Source: Halodesulfurarchaeum sp. HSR-GB
GTDB lineage: Archaea > Halobacteriota > Halobacteria > Halobacteriales > Halobacteriaceae
Assembly: GCF_031432215.1 (NCBI RefSeq)
Contig: NZ_JAVKGN010000001.1
Location: forward strand, 1,417,421 to 1,481,420
Direction of reading: 5' to 3'
Length of the DNA: 64,000 nt
Of this stretch, positions 15,667 through 23,564 are shown one piece after another (position 1 is the stretch's first letter; each line of letters starts with the position of its first letter). A program made the position numbers and the translations under genes. The notes below the pieces were generated by a model. The model was given only the letters and a program-made list of their open reading frames with translations. It did not search any database and was not told where the DNA came from.

Positions 15667-16413
15667 ATGACCCGCTTCGAGACTGGTCGGGAGTGGCTCG
15701 ACGCCCCGTTGCAGGATGGCATTTCGACACCGTCTGCGACAGTCATCTCGGGCCCAGGTGGCGCCGGCAAGCCCCTCATCGCGCTCGGTGTCGTGACCTC
15801 GTGGCTCCAGGCCGGCGGGAGCGTCATCGGAGCCCCGCTGCAGTTCCCCGATCCGGATTTCCTGGCCCATGCAGCGGCTGATCTCTACGATTACGATCTT
15901 CGTGAATCCGGTGAGTACGTCCACGTCAGGTTCGACCCGGACATCGACGGGGTGCAGCACACCGGTGAGAAAGCCCTGCGTGCGAACCTGGTCGATCCCG
16001 AGAACTGGGAGCAAACTCTCGACACCGCGATCGAGTCGGTGGGTGGCGGGGGTCCCGGCATCCTCTTTTTCGCCACCGCGTTGAACCTGCCCCTGCTCTC
16101 CCCGACCCATGCCGACCCCCTGATCGAGACGGTGGGTGACGTGTTCGATCGTGAGGTAACCTCACTGGTCTGTGTGTCGACCTCGATGCTCGCGAATCGA
16201 GCCCGGGCGGTCGGTGACCTCGCCGACACGCTGGTAACCGCTTCGGTTCTCGAAGCGCCCAAACGCCTGCAGTTCACGGTCGAACGACAGGACGGGGAGC
16301 CAGTCGAGTCGAATTCGGTCGAGGCGCCATTCGACCCGACGCTCTTGGAGTCGATCCAGCAGCGGGCCGAGCGCGCGAAAGTCGTCCCGACCGAGACGAT
16401 CCGGAACATCTGA
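15667..16413 (+). CDS. RecA/KaiC-superfamily ATPase-like protein with altered P-loop
   Basis: 248 residues. A Shine-Dalgarno-like 'gaggcggaggtgg' (15646-15658) precedes ATG 15667, which decides this start over an in-frame GTG at 15655. The P-loop is 'SGPGGAGKPLIALG': GxGGxGK is kept but the following Ser/Thr is Pro, so Mg-ATP binding may be weak. A Walker-B-like strand 'GILFFATALNLPLL' ends without a clear acidic residue. The fold resembles haloarchaeal RecA/RadA/KaiC paralogues with probable regulatory roles. It is transcribed towards the lipid prenyltransferase gene. Confidence 0.72.
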   Translation: MTRFETGREWLDAPLQDGISTPSATVISGPGGAGKPLIALGVVTSWLQAGGSVIGAPLQFPDPDFLAHAAADLYDYDLRESGEYVHVRFDPDIDGVQHTGEKALRANLVDPENWEQTLDTAIESVGGGGPGILFFATALNLPLLSPTHADPLIETVGDVFDREVTSLVCVSTSMLANRARAVGDLADTLVTASVLEAPKRLQFTVERQDGEPVESNSVEAPFDPTLLESIQQRAERAKVVPTETIRNI

Positions 16414-16465
16414 CCCGCCGACTGGAGTCGTCTCACTTATCCCCCCGGCGACAGTGAGCGCCTGT

Positions 16466-17305
16466 ATGAGCGGGGCCCCGTGGAGCTATCTGGAACTCAC
16501 ACGGCCGGTGAACAGCGTTGCAGCCGGCGTTCTCACGCTGATTGGTGGATTCGTCGCTGCCGGGTTGGCCGCCGATAGCTGGCCGCTCGGCGCAGCCGTG
16601 CTTGCGACTGTCCTCGCGACCGGTGCGGGCAATGCCATCAACGATTACTTCGACCGGGAGATCGACCGGATCAACAACCCCGAGCGCCCGATTCCACGTG
16701 GCGACGTGCCCCCAATGGGGGCGCTTCTGTGGAGTGTGGGCCTGTTCGCTGTCGCGATCGCGCTCGCGGTGACGCTGCCACCGGTGGCAATTCTGATCGC
16801 GATCCTCAATTTCCTCGGCCTGGTGGCCTATACGACGCTGTTCAAGGGTCGCCCGGGAGCGGGGAACGCACTGGTGGCGTACCTGGGCGGAAGTACGTTC
16901 CTCTTCGGTGCTGCTGCTGTGGGCCGGGCCCGTGACGGGGTCGTCCTGTTCGCGCTCGCGGCGCTCTCGACGTTCGCCCGCGAGGTGATCAAAGATATCG
17001 AGGACATCGCGGGCGATCGGGCCGAGGGCCTCAATACGCTCCCGATCGCGCTGGGGGCGGATCGCGCCCTCGGGATCGCGGCAATCGCACTCGTGGTTGC
17101 CGTCCTCGCGAGTCCGGTCCCGTATCTCACCGGCCTGTTCGGATTGTCCTATCTCCTCGTGGTAGTTCCAGCCGACCTCCTCATGGTCGCGGCCCTGCTG
17201 CGAAGTCGGGCGCACCCCGACACCGGTCAGCAGTGGCTGAAGTACGGAATGTTTCTCGCGGCGGCGGCGTTTATCGTCGGCAGAGTCAGTGTCGTTTTTG
17301 GCTAG
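16466..17305 (+). CDS. Digeranylgeranylglyceryl phosphate synthase (UbiA-type geranylgeranyltransferase)
   Basis: 279 residues, 8-9 membrane helices. The enzyme adds the second geranylgeranyl chain to geranylgeranylglyceryl phosphate in archaeal core lipid synthesis. Both Asp motifs are intact: 'NDYFDREIDRINNP' near residue 55 and 'KDIEDIAGDRAEG' near residue 175. The N-terminal 'YLELTRPVNSVAAG' and 'RPIPRG' after the first motif match archaeal DGGGP synthases. ATG 16466 (MSGAPW) is preferred over an upstream in-frame GTG at 16454. It follows the RecA-like gene by 52 bases. Confidence 0.9.
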   Translation: MSGAPWSYLELTRPVNSVAAGVLTLIGGFVAAGLAADSWPLGAAVLATVLATGAGNAINDYFDREIDRINNPERPIPRGDVPPMGALLWSVGLFAVAIALAVTLPPVAILIAILNFLGLVAYTTLFKGRPGAGNALVAYLGGSTFLFGAAAVGRARDGVVLFALAALSTFAREVIKDIEDIAGDRAEGLNTLPIALGADRALGIAAIALVVAVLASPVPYLTGLFGLSYLLVVVPADLLMVAALLRSRAHPDTGQQWLKYGMFLAAAAFIVGRVSVVFG

Positions 17306-17320
17306 TTCCGGGGCCTGTAC

Positions 17321-17614
17321 CTACTGAGCGTTGTCGGCCGGATCGGAGTCTGTCCCTTCGGAGTTTGGTAGTTGGGAGTCTGTTTGTTCAGTGTCTACCT
17401 GTTCGACCTCGATCCCTTCGGCGACTGCGATTTCTTTCAGAAGTTCGCGTTGGTCGGCTAGCTCCTCTTCGACGGATTTGACACGGCTGTTCGTCTCTTC
17501 GATCGTGTCACGCATCGCCGCGAGATCCGATTTGAGGTCGTTGATCTTGGCGTAGAGGTCGTCGGCCACGTCGACGACCTGCTGTAGTTTCTTCGCCGTG
17601 CTTCCCAGTCCCAT
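17321..17614 (-). CDS. Haloarchaeal coiled-coil protein (DUF5798-like)
   Basis: 97 residues. It starts MGLGSTAKKLQQVVDVADDLY, then a continuous amphipathic helix (about 25-70, 'INDLKSDLAAMRDTIEETNS') with heptad spacing, then a short acidic disordered tail. This layout matches a haloarchaeal conserved family I know as DUF5798; the assignment is from memory and not searched. No membrane segment or catalytic motif is visible. It converges with the prenyltransferase gene (15 bases apart). Confidence 0.7.
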   Translation of the reverse strand: MGLGSTAKKLQQVVDVADDLYAKINDLKSDLAAMRDTIEETNSRVKSVEEELADQRELLKEIAVAEGIEVEQVDTEQTDSQLPNSEGTDSDPADNAQ

Positions 17615-17676
17615 ACCCGATTATGGGAGAGTGGCCCTTTGGCCGTTTCGGCGTGTGGACGGTCGCCGACCCGAAA

Positions 17677-17688
17677 GGCCCTTAATGG
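17677..17688 (+). promoter_or_regulatory. Promoter of SRP RNA
   Basis: 'cccttaat' (17679-17686) is a TATA-like box, preceded by a BRE-like 'ccgaaagg' (17671-17678). It lies about 22-27 bases upstream of the SRP RNA 5' helix at 17705. Confidence 0.5.
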
Positions 17689-17704
17689 CGAGTCGTGTAT
17701 CGCC

Positions 17705-18018
17705 AGGTGGACTAGGCCGGGCGGTTTGGCCCCGCCCTTCGCCCGCACCATGGTCATTAGCGGGGGCCGAACGCCGAGGGCGTCCGGACAGACCGGTCCG
17801 GACCCCGGAAGCCGACAGCGAAGCCTCGTCCTTCGGGGACACCGGCTTGCGGGTCACCCCTGCAGGGGGGTCGATACCGCGACTTGTCGGTGGCAACCCG
17901 TCAGGCACGGAAGTGAGCAGCGGACCACCGAACGGGCGTCGCTCGAAGGGTCACGGGGTGGAGGAGGCGACCGGGACTATCCGGGTCGGAACGCCGGGCC
18001 ACCTCGGCCCGTCCACCT
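17705..18018 (+). ncRNA. ffs: Signal recognition particle RNA (7S RNA)
   Basis: The ends pair as helix 1: AGGTGGAC (17705-17712) with GTCCACCT (18011-18018). Just inside are 'taggcc' and 'ggccc'. The 5' domain contains the paired 'ggcggtttggcc' / 'cgcccttcgcccg' elements of the Alu-like fold. The S domain contains the diagnostic helix 8 element 'GTCAGGCACGGAAGTGAGCAG' split at 17900-17920 (a GGAA loop flanked by the asymmetric bulge bases), which binds SRP54. The length of about 314 nt matches haloarchaeal 7S RNA (about 300). It is followed by 'tattcatct', a weak T-rich end, before the convergent MscS gene. Confidence 0.92.
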
Positions 18019-18036
18019 ATTCATCTCGCTATTCGA

Positions 18037-18915
18037 TCAGTCAGCGAGTGCCGACTCCTCGACCGAGAGGTCCCCGTGCAGGACCCGCTGGGGATACGGA
18101 ATGTCGATCCCTGCATCCTCGAGGGCCTCCTTTGTCGATTTGACGAACTCGGATTGGACCTTGACGAAATCGGACCGACTCGGATCTTCGATCCAGACTC
18201 GGGCCTGTAGCCCCACCGATGAGTCATCGAGTGAGACGACACGCACGGAGGGACCGGGCTCGTTCATGATGCCCTCGTGGGCGGTCGCCTCGTCGATGAT
18301 GATCTCGGTGGCTTCCTCGATGTCGTCCTCGTACCCGATCCCGAAGACGAAGGTTCGCCGGAGCTTATCGCCATCGACGGGATTCTTGATGACGCCGTCG
18401 GTCAACTGGGAGTTTGGAACTGTCAGCAACTCGTTGTCGAAAGTACGGATACGGGAGACCCGCAGCGAGATGTCTTCGACGACCCCAGAATAATTGTCCC
18501 ACTCGATCCAGTCGCCGATCCGGAAGGGCCGGTCGGTGTAGATGAACACCCCCGCGACGAAGTTCTTGATGACGTCCTGGAGGGCAAAGCCGATGGCTAA
18601 CGTTCCGGCGGCAGCGATCGTCGCGAGTGACTGCAGAAAGCCGGTGAAGCCAGCCGCACCGAATGCCACGGCGATCGCCACGAAGACGATCAGTCCGTTC
18701 ATGAGCCGACGGATCGGTGTTCGGGCGTGGGCGTCGAGCTTTCGACGGTCCATCCCTCGATTGATAAGCGGCTGAACGAGGCCTTTCCCCAGGGTGTAAA
18801 TGATCAGGAACACGACGACAAAGGTAATCGCCGAGCCGAGCGGGGCGGCAAAGGGAATCCCCATCCCGTCGAGAGCGGACCCGACGGGGCCCACCGCGAG
18901 TGGGGCCCCTATCAT
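18037..18915 (-). CDS. MscS-type mechanosensitive channel
   Basis: 292 residues. Three N-terminal helices are followed by the pore helix 'LQSLATIAAAGTLAIGFALQDVIKNFVAGVFIYTDRPFRIGDWIEW', the MscS hallmark (cited in parts: 'AIGFALQDVIKNF', 'RPFRIGDWIEW'). A cytoplasmic beta domain with 'VPNSQLTDGVIKNP' and a C-terminal 'DIPYPQRVLHGD' complete it. It should gate in response to membrane tension during hypo-osmotic shock. Its start overlaps the end of the yhbY-like gene (ATGA), forming a translationally coupled pair. A second MscS homologue lies at 61.6 kb. Confidence 0.92.
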   Translation of the reverse strand: MIGAPLAVGPVGSALDGMGIPFAAPLGSAITFVVVFLIIYTLGKGLVQPLINRGMDRRKLDAHARTPIRRLMNGLIVFVAIAVAFGAAGFTGFLQSLATIAAAGTLAIGFALQDVIKNFVAGVFIYTDRPFRIGDWIEWDNYSGVVEDISLRVSRIRTFDNELLTVPNSQLTDGVIKNPVDGDKLRRTFVFGIGYEDDIEEATEIIIDEATAHEGIMNEPGPSVRVVSLDDSSVGLQARVWIEDPSRSDFVKVQSEFVKSTKEALEDAGIDIPYPQRVLHGDLSVEESALAD

Positions 18916-19157
18916 CGATGGTATACCCCCGTGTTGCCTCGTGTCTCGATCAGTTCAGCGTCGACCATCTCAGCGAGGTCGGCCGCGAGTTCGTCAGTCG
19001 AGGTTCCGCCTCGGGCAGACCGAAGGAACTTCACCTTCACCAGTTCCCGATCGGTCAGTTGGTCGTCCAGTTCGTCCCGGACAGCTTCGATGCCGGACTT
19101 GCCGACCCAGACCGTGACGTCGAGGTCCTGGGCCTGCGCGCGGTACTTTTCGCTCAT
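18912..19157 (-). CDS. yhbY: YhbY-family (CRM domain) RNA-binding protein
   Basis: 81 residues, one CRS1-YhbY domain. 'VWVGKSGIEAVRDELDDQL' holds the conserved GKxG turn and 'LVKVKFLRSARG' forms the following strand. Such proteins bind RNA and are linked to ribosome assembly in bacteria; the archaeal role is inferred. ATG 19157 (MSEKYRA) is preferred to a TTG at 19169. It is placed between rnp4 and mscS on the same strand, a grouping consistent with an RNA-processing operon. Confidence 0.88.
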   Translation of the reverse strand: MSEKYRAQAQDLDVTVWVGKSGIEAVRDELDDQLTDRELVKVKFLRSARGGTSTDELAADLAEMVDAELIETRGNTGVYHR

Positions 19158-19206
19158 CGATTCGAACAAACCGGGGTAGCCACGTCAAAGTTTGTTCTCC
19201 GGGCCG

Positions 19207-19479
19207 CTAGTAGGGATAGCGCTTCTGGGCCCCACACGAGCAGGTCAGGACCACGTGTCCCGACTGCGTGCGGACTCTGGCGTTCCGGCCAGGGATGAGA
19301 TAGGCATCACAGCCATTACAGGTGAAGCGATCGAGTCGGGTCGGGAGGGATAGCCGATTTCGCTCGGCGATCCGGCGGGCCAGTCGCACGTACCGGCGGG
19401 CCCGGTCCATCCGGTCGGCCTTCGCGGCGGCGTGAGCGAGATCCGTCAACCGCTCGATGCGTTCTGCCGGGATGGACAT
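19207..19479 (-). CDS. rnp4: RNase P protein component 4 (Rpp21/Rpr2 family)
   Basis: 90 residues. An N-terminal helical pair ('AERIERLTDLAHAAAK', 'ARRYVRLARRIAERN') is followed by a zinc ribbon with Cys pairs in 'FTCNGCDAYL' and 'LTCSCGAQKR'. 'LDRFTCNGC' and 'NARVRT' are typical of archaeal Rnp4. It binds the RNase P RNA with Rnp1 for 5' maturation of tRNAs. It precedes the YhbY gene by 49 bases. Confidence 0.92.
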   Translation of the reverse strand: MSIPAERIERLTDLAHAAAKADRMDRARRYVRLARRIAERNRLSLPTRLDRFTCNGCDAYLIPGRNARVRTQSGHVVLTCSCGAQKRYPY

Positions 19480-19533
19480 GGGAGTGGAATCGGTACGGGC
19501 GGAAAAGAACGTGTCGCGTCACGCCCGGAGTGG

Positions 19534-19543
19534 TGGATATTTA
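19534..19543 (+). promoter_or_regulatory. TATA-like box for the glycosyltransferase gene
   Basis: 'atatttattg' at 19534-19543 lies about 45 bases upstream of ATG 19583, giving a leader of roughly 15-20 bases. The neighbouring gene is divergent. Confidence 0.45.
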
Positions 19544-19582
19544 TTGCCGCCTCGCCTGGCCTCACACGACACCGGGGCGAAA

Positions 19583-20581
19583 ATGAGGGTAAGTCACTAC
19601 TTCGAATGGGAGCAGCACATTACGGGCGGGCACGCACAGTCCGTCAAAAATCAGCGGACGATGCTGGACCGGGCCGGCATCGAGTACACCACCCGCCCCT
19701 CGCTGGACGTGGACCTCCTGCATCTCAACAACATGGGGCCCCGCTCATTGCTCGCGGCCAAGCGTGCCCAGGCCGCCTCCGTTCCCGTTCTCATCCACAC
19801 CCACCAGACTGCGGAGGACTTCGAGGGGAGTTTTGCCCTCTCCGATTTCCTCGCGAAACCGCTGCGCCCCTACCTGGAGTACGCCTACGACCAGGGCGAT
19901 CACTTGATCTGCCCCTCCGAGTACAACCAGCGAACGATCCGCACCTACACCGACACGCCCTCCACGGTCATCTCGAACGGCTACGATCCCGAGAAGATCG
20001 CCGGGTTCGAGTCGTTGCGTGAGACGTATCTGGATCGGTATGACCTCTCGCCGCCAGTCGTGTTCAACGTCGGGCACGTCATTCCCCGGAAGGGCCTGGA
20101 GACGTTCGTCGAGACGGCCAGGCGGCTCCCCGACCTCGATTTCGCCTGGTTTGGCTTCCTGAACCCGACCGGGGGCCACTTCGATCGGATCCTCCGGAGT
20201 CGTGAGACCGAACGGCTCGTCGAATCCGCCCCCGAGAACGTCACGTTCACGGGATACATCGAAGATATCCGGGGGGCCTACGCGGCCGGTGACATCTTCT
20301 TCTTCCCGACGCACAACGAGAACGAAGGGATGGCGCTGCTCGAAGCGATGGCCGCCGGGGCCCCGCCGGTCGTGCGGGACATCCCGACCTTCGAGTGGCT
20401 GGATGAGGGCCGGGACTGTCTCAAAGCCGAGACCGATTTCGTCCCGGCGATCGAATCCCTGCTGTCCGAAAAGCGGCGTGCGGAGATCGGGGCCCAGGCC
20501 AAGGCCCGAAGCGAGGCGTTCACCCTGGATGCGGTACAGGCCGATCTCGTCTCGCTTTATCGGGCGATCGTGGGCGAGTGA
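19583..20581 (+). CDS. Glycosyltransferase family 4 protein (1)
   Basis: 332 residues with a GT-B fold. The N-terminal domain carries 'WEQHITGGHAQSVKNQR' (substrate side) and 'LLHLNNMGP'. The C-terminal domain has 'VVFNVGHVIPRKGLETF' (nucleotide-sugar binding, Arg-Lys pair) and 'HNENEGMALLEAMAAG' (the EX7E motif). It begins at ATG 19583. Directly followed by a second GT4 gene 36 bases later, it probably works in the same glycan or glycolipid pathway. Donor and acceptor cannot be told from sequence. Confidence 0.88.
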   Translation: MRVSHYFEWEQHITGGHAQSVKNQRTMLDRAGIEYTTRPSLDVDLLHLNNMGPRSLLAAKRAQAASVPVLIHTHQTAEDFEGSFALSDFLAKPLRPYLEYAYDQGDHLICPSEYNQRTIRTYTDTPSTVISNGYDPEKIAGFESLRETYLDRYDLSPPVVFNVGHVIPRKGLETFVETARRLPDLDFAWFGFLNPTGGHFDRILRSRETERLVESAPENVTFTGYIEDIRGAYAAGDIFFFPTHNENEGMALLEAMAAGAPPVVRDIPTFEWLDEGRDCLKAETDFVPAIESLLSEKRRAEIGAQAKARSEAFTLDAVQADLVSLYRAIVGE

Positions 20582-20617
20582 GTAGGCTCTTAACGACCGA
20601 CCACAAACCCGGGACTA

Positions 20618-21715
20618 ATGCCACCTGCGGTCGCCGCCTTCACGGACACGTATCTGCCGACCGTGAACGGCGTGACCTACACGATCTCCGCCTGGCGGGA
20701 CCGCTACATCGAACGGGACGGCCGCATGGACGTGGTCTATCCCAGCAGTTCCTATGATCCGGCTCCGGGCGAACATCCCGTCCGGAGTTTCCCGTTTCCC
20801 TTCTACGAGGGCTACCGGCTGGGCGTCCCCAGCGTGCCCGAGTCGGTGGCCGACGTGGATCTCGTCCACGCACACTCACCCTTTGCCGTCGGCGTGGCTG
20901 GATACCGACTTGCCCGTCGCGAATCGCTTCCGTTCGTCGTGAGCTATCACACCCCCACGGCCGAGTACGCCTCCTACGTCGCACCAGGGCCCCTCGCGGG
21001 CCCCGTGGCGGCCGTGAGCAGTCGGTGGGAACAGTGGTTTCTCGAGCGTGCTGACCTGGTTCTCGCTCCGAGCGACCGGACCGCCCGCTCGCTCCGAAAA
21101 CGGCTCCACGGGGTGGTCGTGGAGGACCTTCCAAACGGCGTGGACACCACTCGGTTCGAGCCCCAGGACCCGACGACGTTCAAGGAAACATACGGGCTCC
21201 CCATGGATCGACCGCTCGTGGGATACACGGGCCGACATGGTCACGAGAAGAATTTGGGAGCGATCATCGACGCGGTCGAACCGCTTGACGTCACGGTCGT
21301 CTTCGGCGGCGAAGGTCCGGCGACACAGTCCCTTCGGGAAGCAGCCGCGGCCCAGGACGTGGACGCCCGCTTCCTTGGCTTTCTCGACCGCGAGGAGTTA
21401 CCGGCCTTCTACAGCGCTCTCGACGTTTTCGCGTTCCCGAGCCCCGTCGAGACCCAGGGGATCGTCGCCTTGGAGGCTACGGCCTGTGGGACGCCGGTCG
21501 TGGGAGTGAACGCAGGAGCGCTCAGAGAGACGATCGTGGCGGGTGAAACTGGCTATCACTACGAGCGAGGGGATATCGCTGACTTCCGGGATGGAATTCA
21601 GCGTGCACTGGCCGCCCAGGAACAACTCGCCGAAACCTGTCTGGCCCACCGATCCGAGATCAGTCTCTCGAACGCCATCACCCAGATCGAAACCGCGTAC
21701 GATCGGGTGCGTTGA
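20618..21715 (+). CDS. Glycosyltransferase family 4 protein (2)
   Basis: 365 residues, GT-B fold. The N-terminus 'FTDTYLPTVNGVTYTI' is typical of bacterial/archaeal mannosyl- or glucosyltransferases that act on lipids. 'VHAHSPFAVG', 'SYHTPTAEY', 'LPNGVDTTRFEP', 'YTGRHGHEKNL' and the EX7E-type 'SPVETQGIVALEATACG' follow. A role as glycolipid transferase alongside the upstream GT4 is plausible; the sugar is unknown. Confidence 0.9.
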   Translation: MPPAVAAFTDTYLPTVNGVTYTISAWRDRYIERDGRMDVVYPSSSYDPAPGEHPVRSFPFPFYEGYRLGVPSVPESVADVDLVHAHSPFAVGVAGYRLARRESLPFVVSYHTPTAEYASYVAPGPLAGPVAAVSSRWEQWFLERADLVLAPSDRTARSLRKRLHGVVVEDLPNGVDTTRFEPQDPTTFKETYGLPMDRPLVGYTGRHGHEKNLGAIIDAVEPLDVTVVFGGEGPATQSLREAAAAQDVDARFLGFLDREELPAFYSALDVFAFPSPVETQGIVALEATACGTPVVGVNAGALRETIVAGETGYHYERGDIADFRDGIQRALAAQEQLAETCLAHRSEISLSNAITQIETAYDRVR

Positions 21716-21768
21716 TCCCGGTCGAGTTTGATACCAAACGTTACGGCCACGTCGGGCGAACCGCGGGT

Positions 21769-22335
21769 ATGATCGAGACTGACGATCTGGATACCGAATC
21801 GGTCCTGGAACTCGCAGCCGACTATGCGGACGAACACGACATCGAGGACGTGGTCGTCGCTTCGACGTCCGGGGCAACTGGCGAACAGGCCGCGGAGATT
21901 TTCGACCTCGCTGCGCGAAACCTGACCGTCGTGGGTCACGCCGTGGGCTACAGCGAGCCTAACGAGCAGGAGTTCGACGACGGCGCACGCGAGGCCATCG
22001 AGGCGGCCGGTGGCACGGTGTTCCTGGGACCGATGGTCTTCAGCAACGTCGGCGCGGCCATCAAAGAAAAGGACGGCTTCTCGGCCCACGAACTGGTCGC
22101 AGACGTGCTCAGGCTCTTCGGTCAGGGGACGAAAGTCACACTGGAATGTGTCCTGGAGGCGTGTGATGCCGGGCACGTCCCGGCCGGAAAGACTGTCCTG
22201 GCCGTGGCCGGAACCGGCGACGGGGCCGATACGGTGCTCGCGATCAAGTCCGCGAACAGTCGGGACCTCTTCGAGGCCCGAATCTTGAATGTCCTCGCGA
22301 AGCCAAGCGACCCCGAGAACCTCTTCTACTGGTAA
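21769..22335 (+). CDS. Pyruvate kinase alpha/beta domain-like protein
   Basis: 188 residues, matching only the C-terminal (PK_C) domain of pyruvate kinase: 'VVVASTSGATGEQAAEIFD' and 'GKTVLAVAGTGDGADTVLAI'. The TIM-barrel catalytic domain is absent, so it is not a pyruvate kinase. In archaea such stand-alone domains are conserved and their function is unknown. The start at ATG 21769 (MIETDDLD) is chosen because the domain begins there; an in-frame alternative start at 21712 would overlap the glycosyltransferase end. Confidence 0.82.
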   Translation: MIETDDLDTESVLELAADYADEHDIEDVVVASTSGATGEQAAEIFDLAARNLTVVGHAVGYSEPNEQEFDDGAREAIEAAGGTVFLGPMVFSNVGAAIKEKDGFSAHELVADVLRLFGQGTKVTLECVLEACDAGHVPAGKTVLAVAGTGDGADTVLAIKSANSRDLFEARILNVLAKPSDPENLFYW

Positions 22336-22665
22336 TTACTCGTCTTCCAGCGCGTCGGCGATGCGTTCGAGCTGGTCGGTCGCCGCACTGACCTCGTCAC
22401 GGAGCGCTTCGATCTCTCGGGCCAGGCGAACGTTGTCGCCGCCTTCGCTTCGGCCGCCGCCCATGCCGCCGGGGCCGCCACCCATCATGCCGCCCATCAT
22501 CTGTGCGAAGGGGTTACCGCCCATGCCGCCGGGTTCGCCACCCATCATCTCCTCCATTCGCTCGCGGCGATCCTCTTCGCCCCCTTCTTCCTCGCGCTGC
22601 TCGCGGATCTCTTCGACGCGTTCCCGGAAGGACTTCTCCTCGTCGTCAGCGGATTCGTCTGCCAT
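22336..22665 (-). CDS. Gly/Met-rich low-complexity protein with terminal coiled coils, unknown
   Basis: 109 residues. A highly charged N-terminal helix (about 1-40, 'FRERVEEIREQREEEGG') is followed by a Met/Gly segment (about 41-73, repeats of 'MMGG' and 'GGMGG') and a C-terminal helix (about 79-109, 'LAREIEALRDEVSAATDQ'). The Met-Gly part may form a flexible or sticky linker between helices. No family was recognised with certainty. Its stop abuts the stop of the convergent gene. Confidence 0.65.
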   Translation of the reverse strand: MADESADDEEKSFRERVEEIREQREEEGGEEDRRERMEEMMGGEPGGMGGNPFAQMMGGMMGGGPGGMGGGRSEGGDNVRLAREIEALRDEVSAATDQLERIADALEDE

Positions 22666-22709
22666 GGCCCGGCTTTTGATGGGACGACTGAAAAGCTACC
22701 CGCAATCGG

Positions 22710-23474
22710 TTAACGTCGGTCGAACGCGCCCAGGCTGGCCTGTCGTTCAGACTCGGCAGCGTCGTCCTGCAGTTCGAACCCGACAAGATCGCGCAAATCG
22801 ATGGCATAGGTACTCTCACCGCGCTCCAGGACGAGCACACGGCCTCGTGTCCCACGCACCGTTCCGGCTGCCATGGTAGCCGTGATCGGGCGCGTCGAGA
22901 GGTCCAGGCCCCAGTCGAACTCGACCGCTTCTTCGATGGTGTGGGATTCGATCACCGATTCCCAGGCTGCGTGGTCCAGCGTCTGAGCGAGCCCGTCGAT
23001 TTTCCACTCGACTGGGATTCTATCGGGAACCTCGGCTGCCAGGTCGGCCTCGATCTGTCTGGCGATCCGCCCGTTCTCGACCGTCTTGATCTGTACCCCA
23101 CGGCGTGCGCCCTGCTCAGCGAGACGGCGCTCGAACCGCCAGGAGCGGGTCACGCCGACTTTGAACGTCGCCGGCTCGAACGCGGCCAGGTAGACCACGT
23201 GTTCCTCGTGACACGTCTCCAGGGGCATCCCACAGTTTCCACGGCAGGTCGCACAGGCCCAGGTCGTCGAGTGGATGTCACAGTAGGGAGCCGTCGGACG
23301 AGCGCAAGCATGGTGGTCCGTTCCGTCCGTCGCACCTGCACAGTGACGCTCACCGAGGCCGTAATCAAGGGTTTTCCCCCGAGTGAGTTCCAAGGTACTG
23401 ACGGTGCCGTCGGTGGCGAGTTCGAGGGCCGCCGGTGCCGTCGGCGTCCCGGGTTCGTAGCCCACTACTTGCAC
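22710..23474 (-). CDS. DUF2797 family protein with Cys/His-rich metal site
   Basis: 254 residues from GTG 23474 (VQVVGYEPG). Cys/His residues in 'RHCAGATDG', 'CARPTAPYCDIHS', 'ACATCRGNCGMPLETC' and 'CHEEHVVYLA' suggest zinc or Fe-S binding. The central part has 'YLAAFEPATFKVGVTR', which in DUF2797 proteins resembles a degenerate GIY-YIG-like core. The biochemical function is unknown. The long upstream extension of the frame is antisense to glutamate dehydrogenase and is not used. It is divergent from gdhA. Confidence 0.72.
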   Translation of the reverse strand: MQVVGYEPGTPTAPAALELATDGTVSTLELTRGKTLDYGLGERHCAGATDGTDHHACARPTAPYCDIHSTTWACATCRGNCGMPLETCHEEHVVYLAAFEPATFKVGVTRSWRFERRLAEQGARRGVQIKTVENGRIARQIEADLAAEVPDRIPVEWKIDGLAQTLDHAAWESVIESHTIEEAVEFDWGLDLSTRPITATMAAGTVRGTRGRVLVLERGESTYAIDLRDLVGFELQDDAAESERQASLGAFDRR

Positions 23475-23564
23475 GTTCGCAGTTCGGGCAGGGGGCGGTA
23501 AATCGGTACCGTTCCGTTTGACGGGGGCGACATGCTTTTCGGCGTTCACCCGGAGTGTTTGCGC

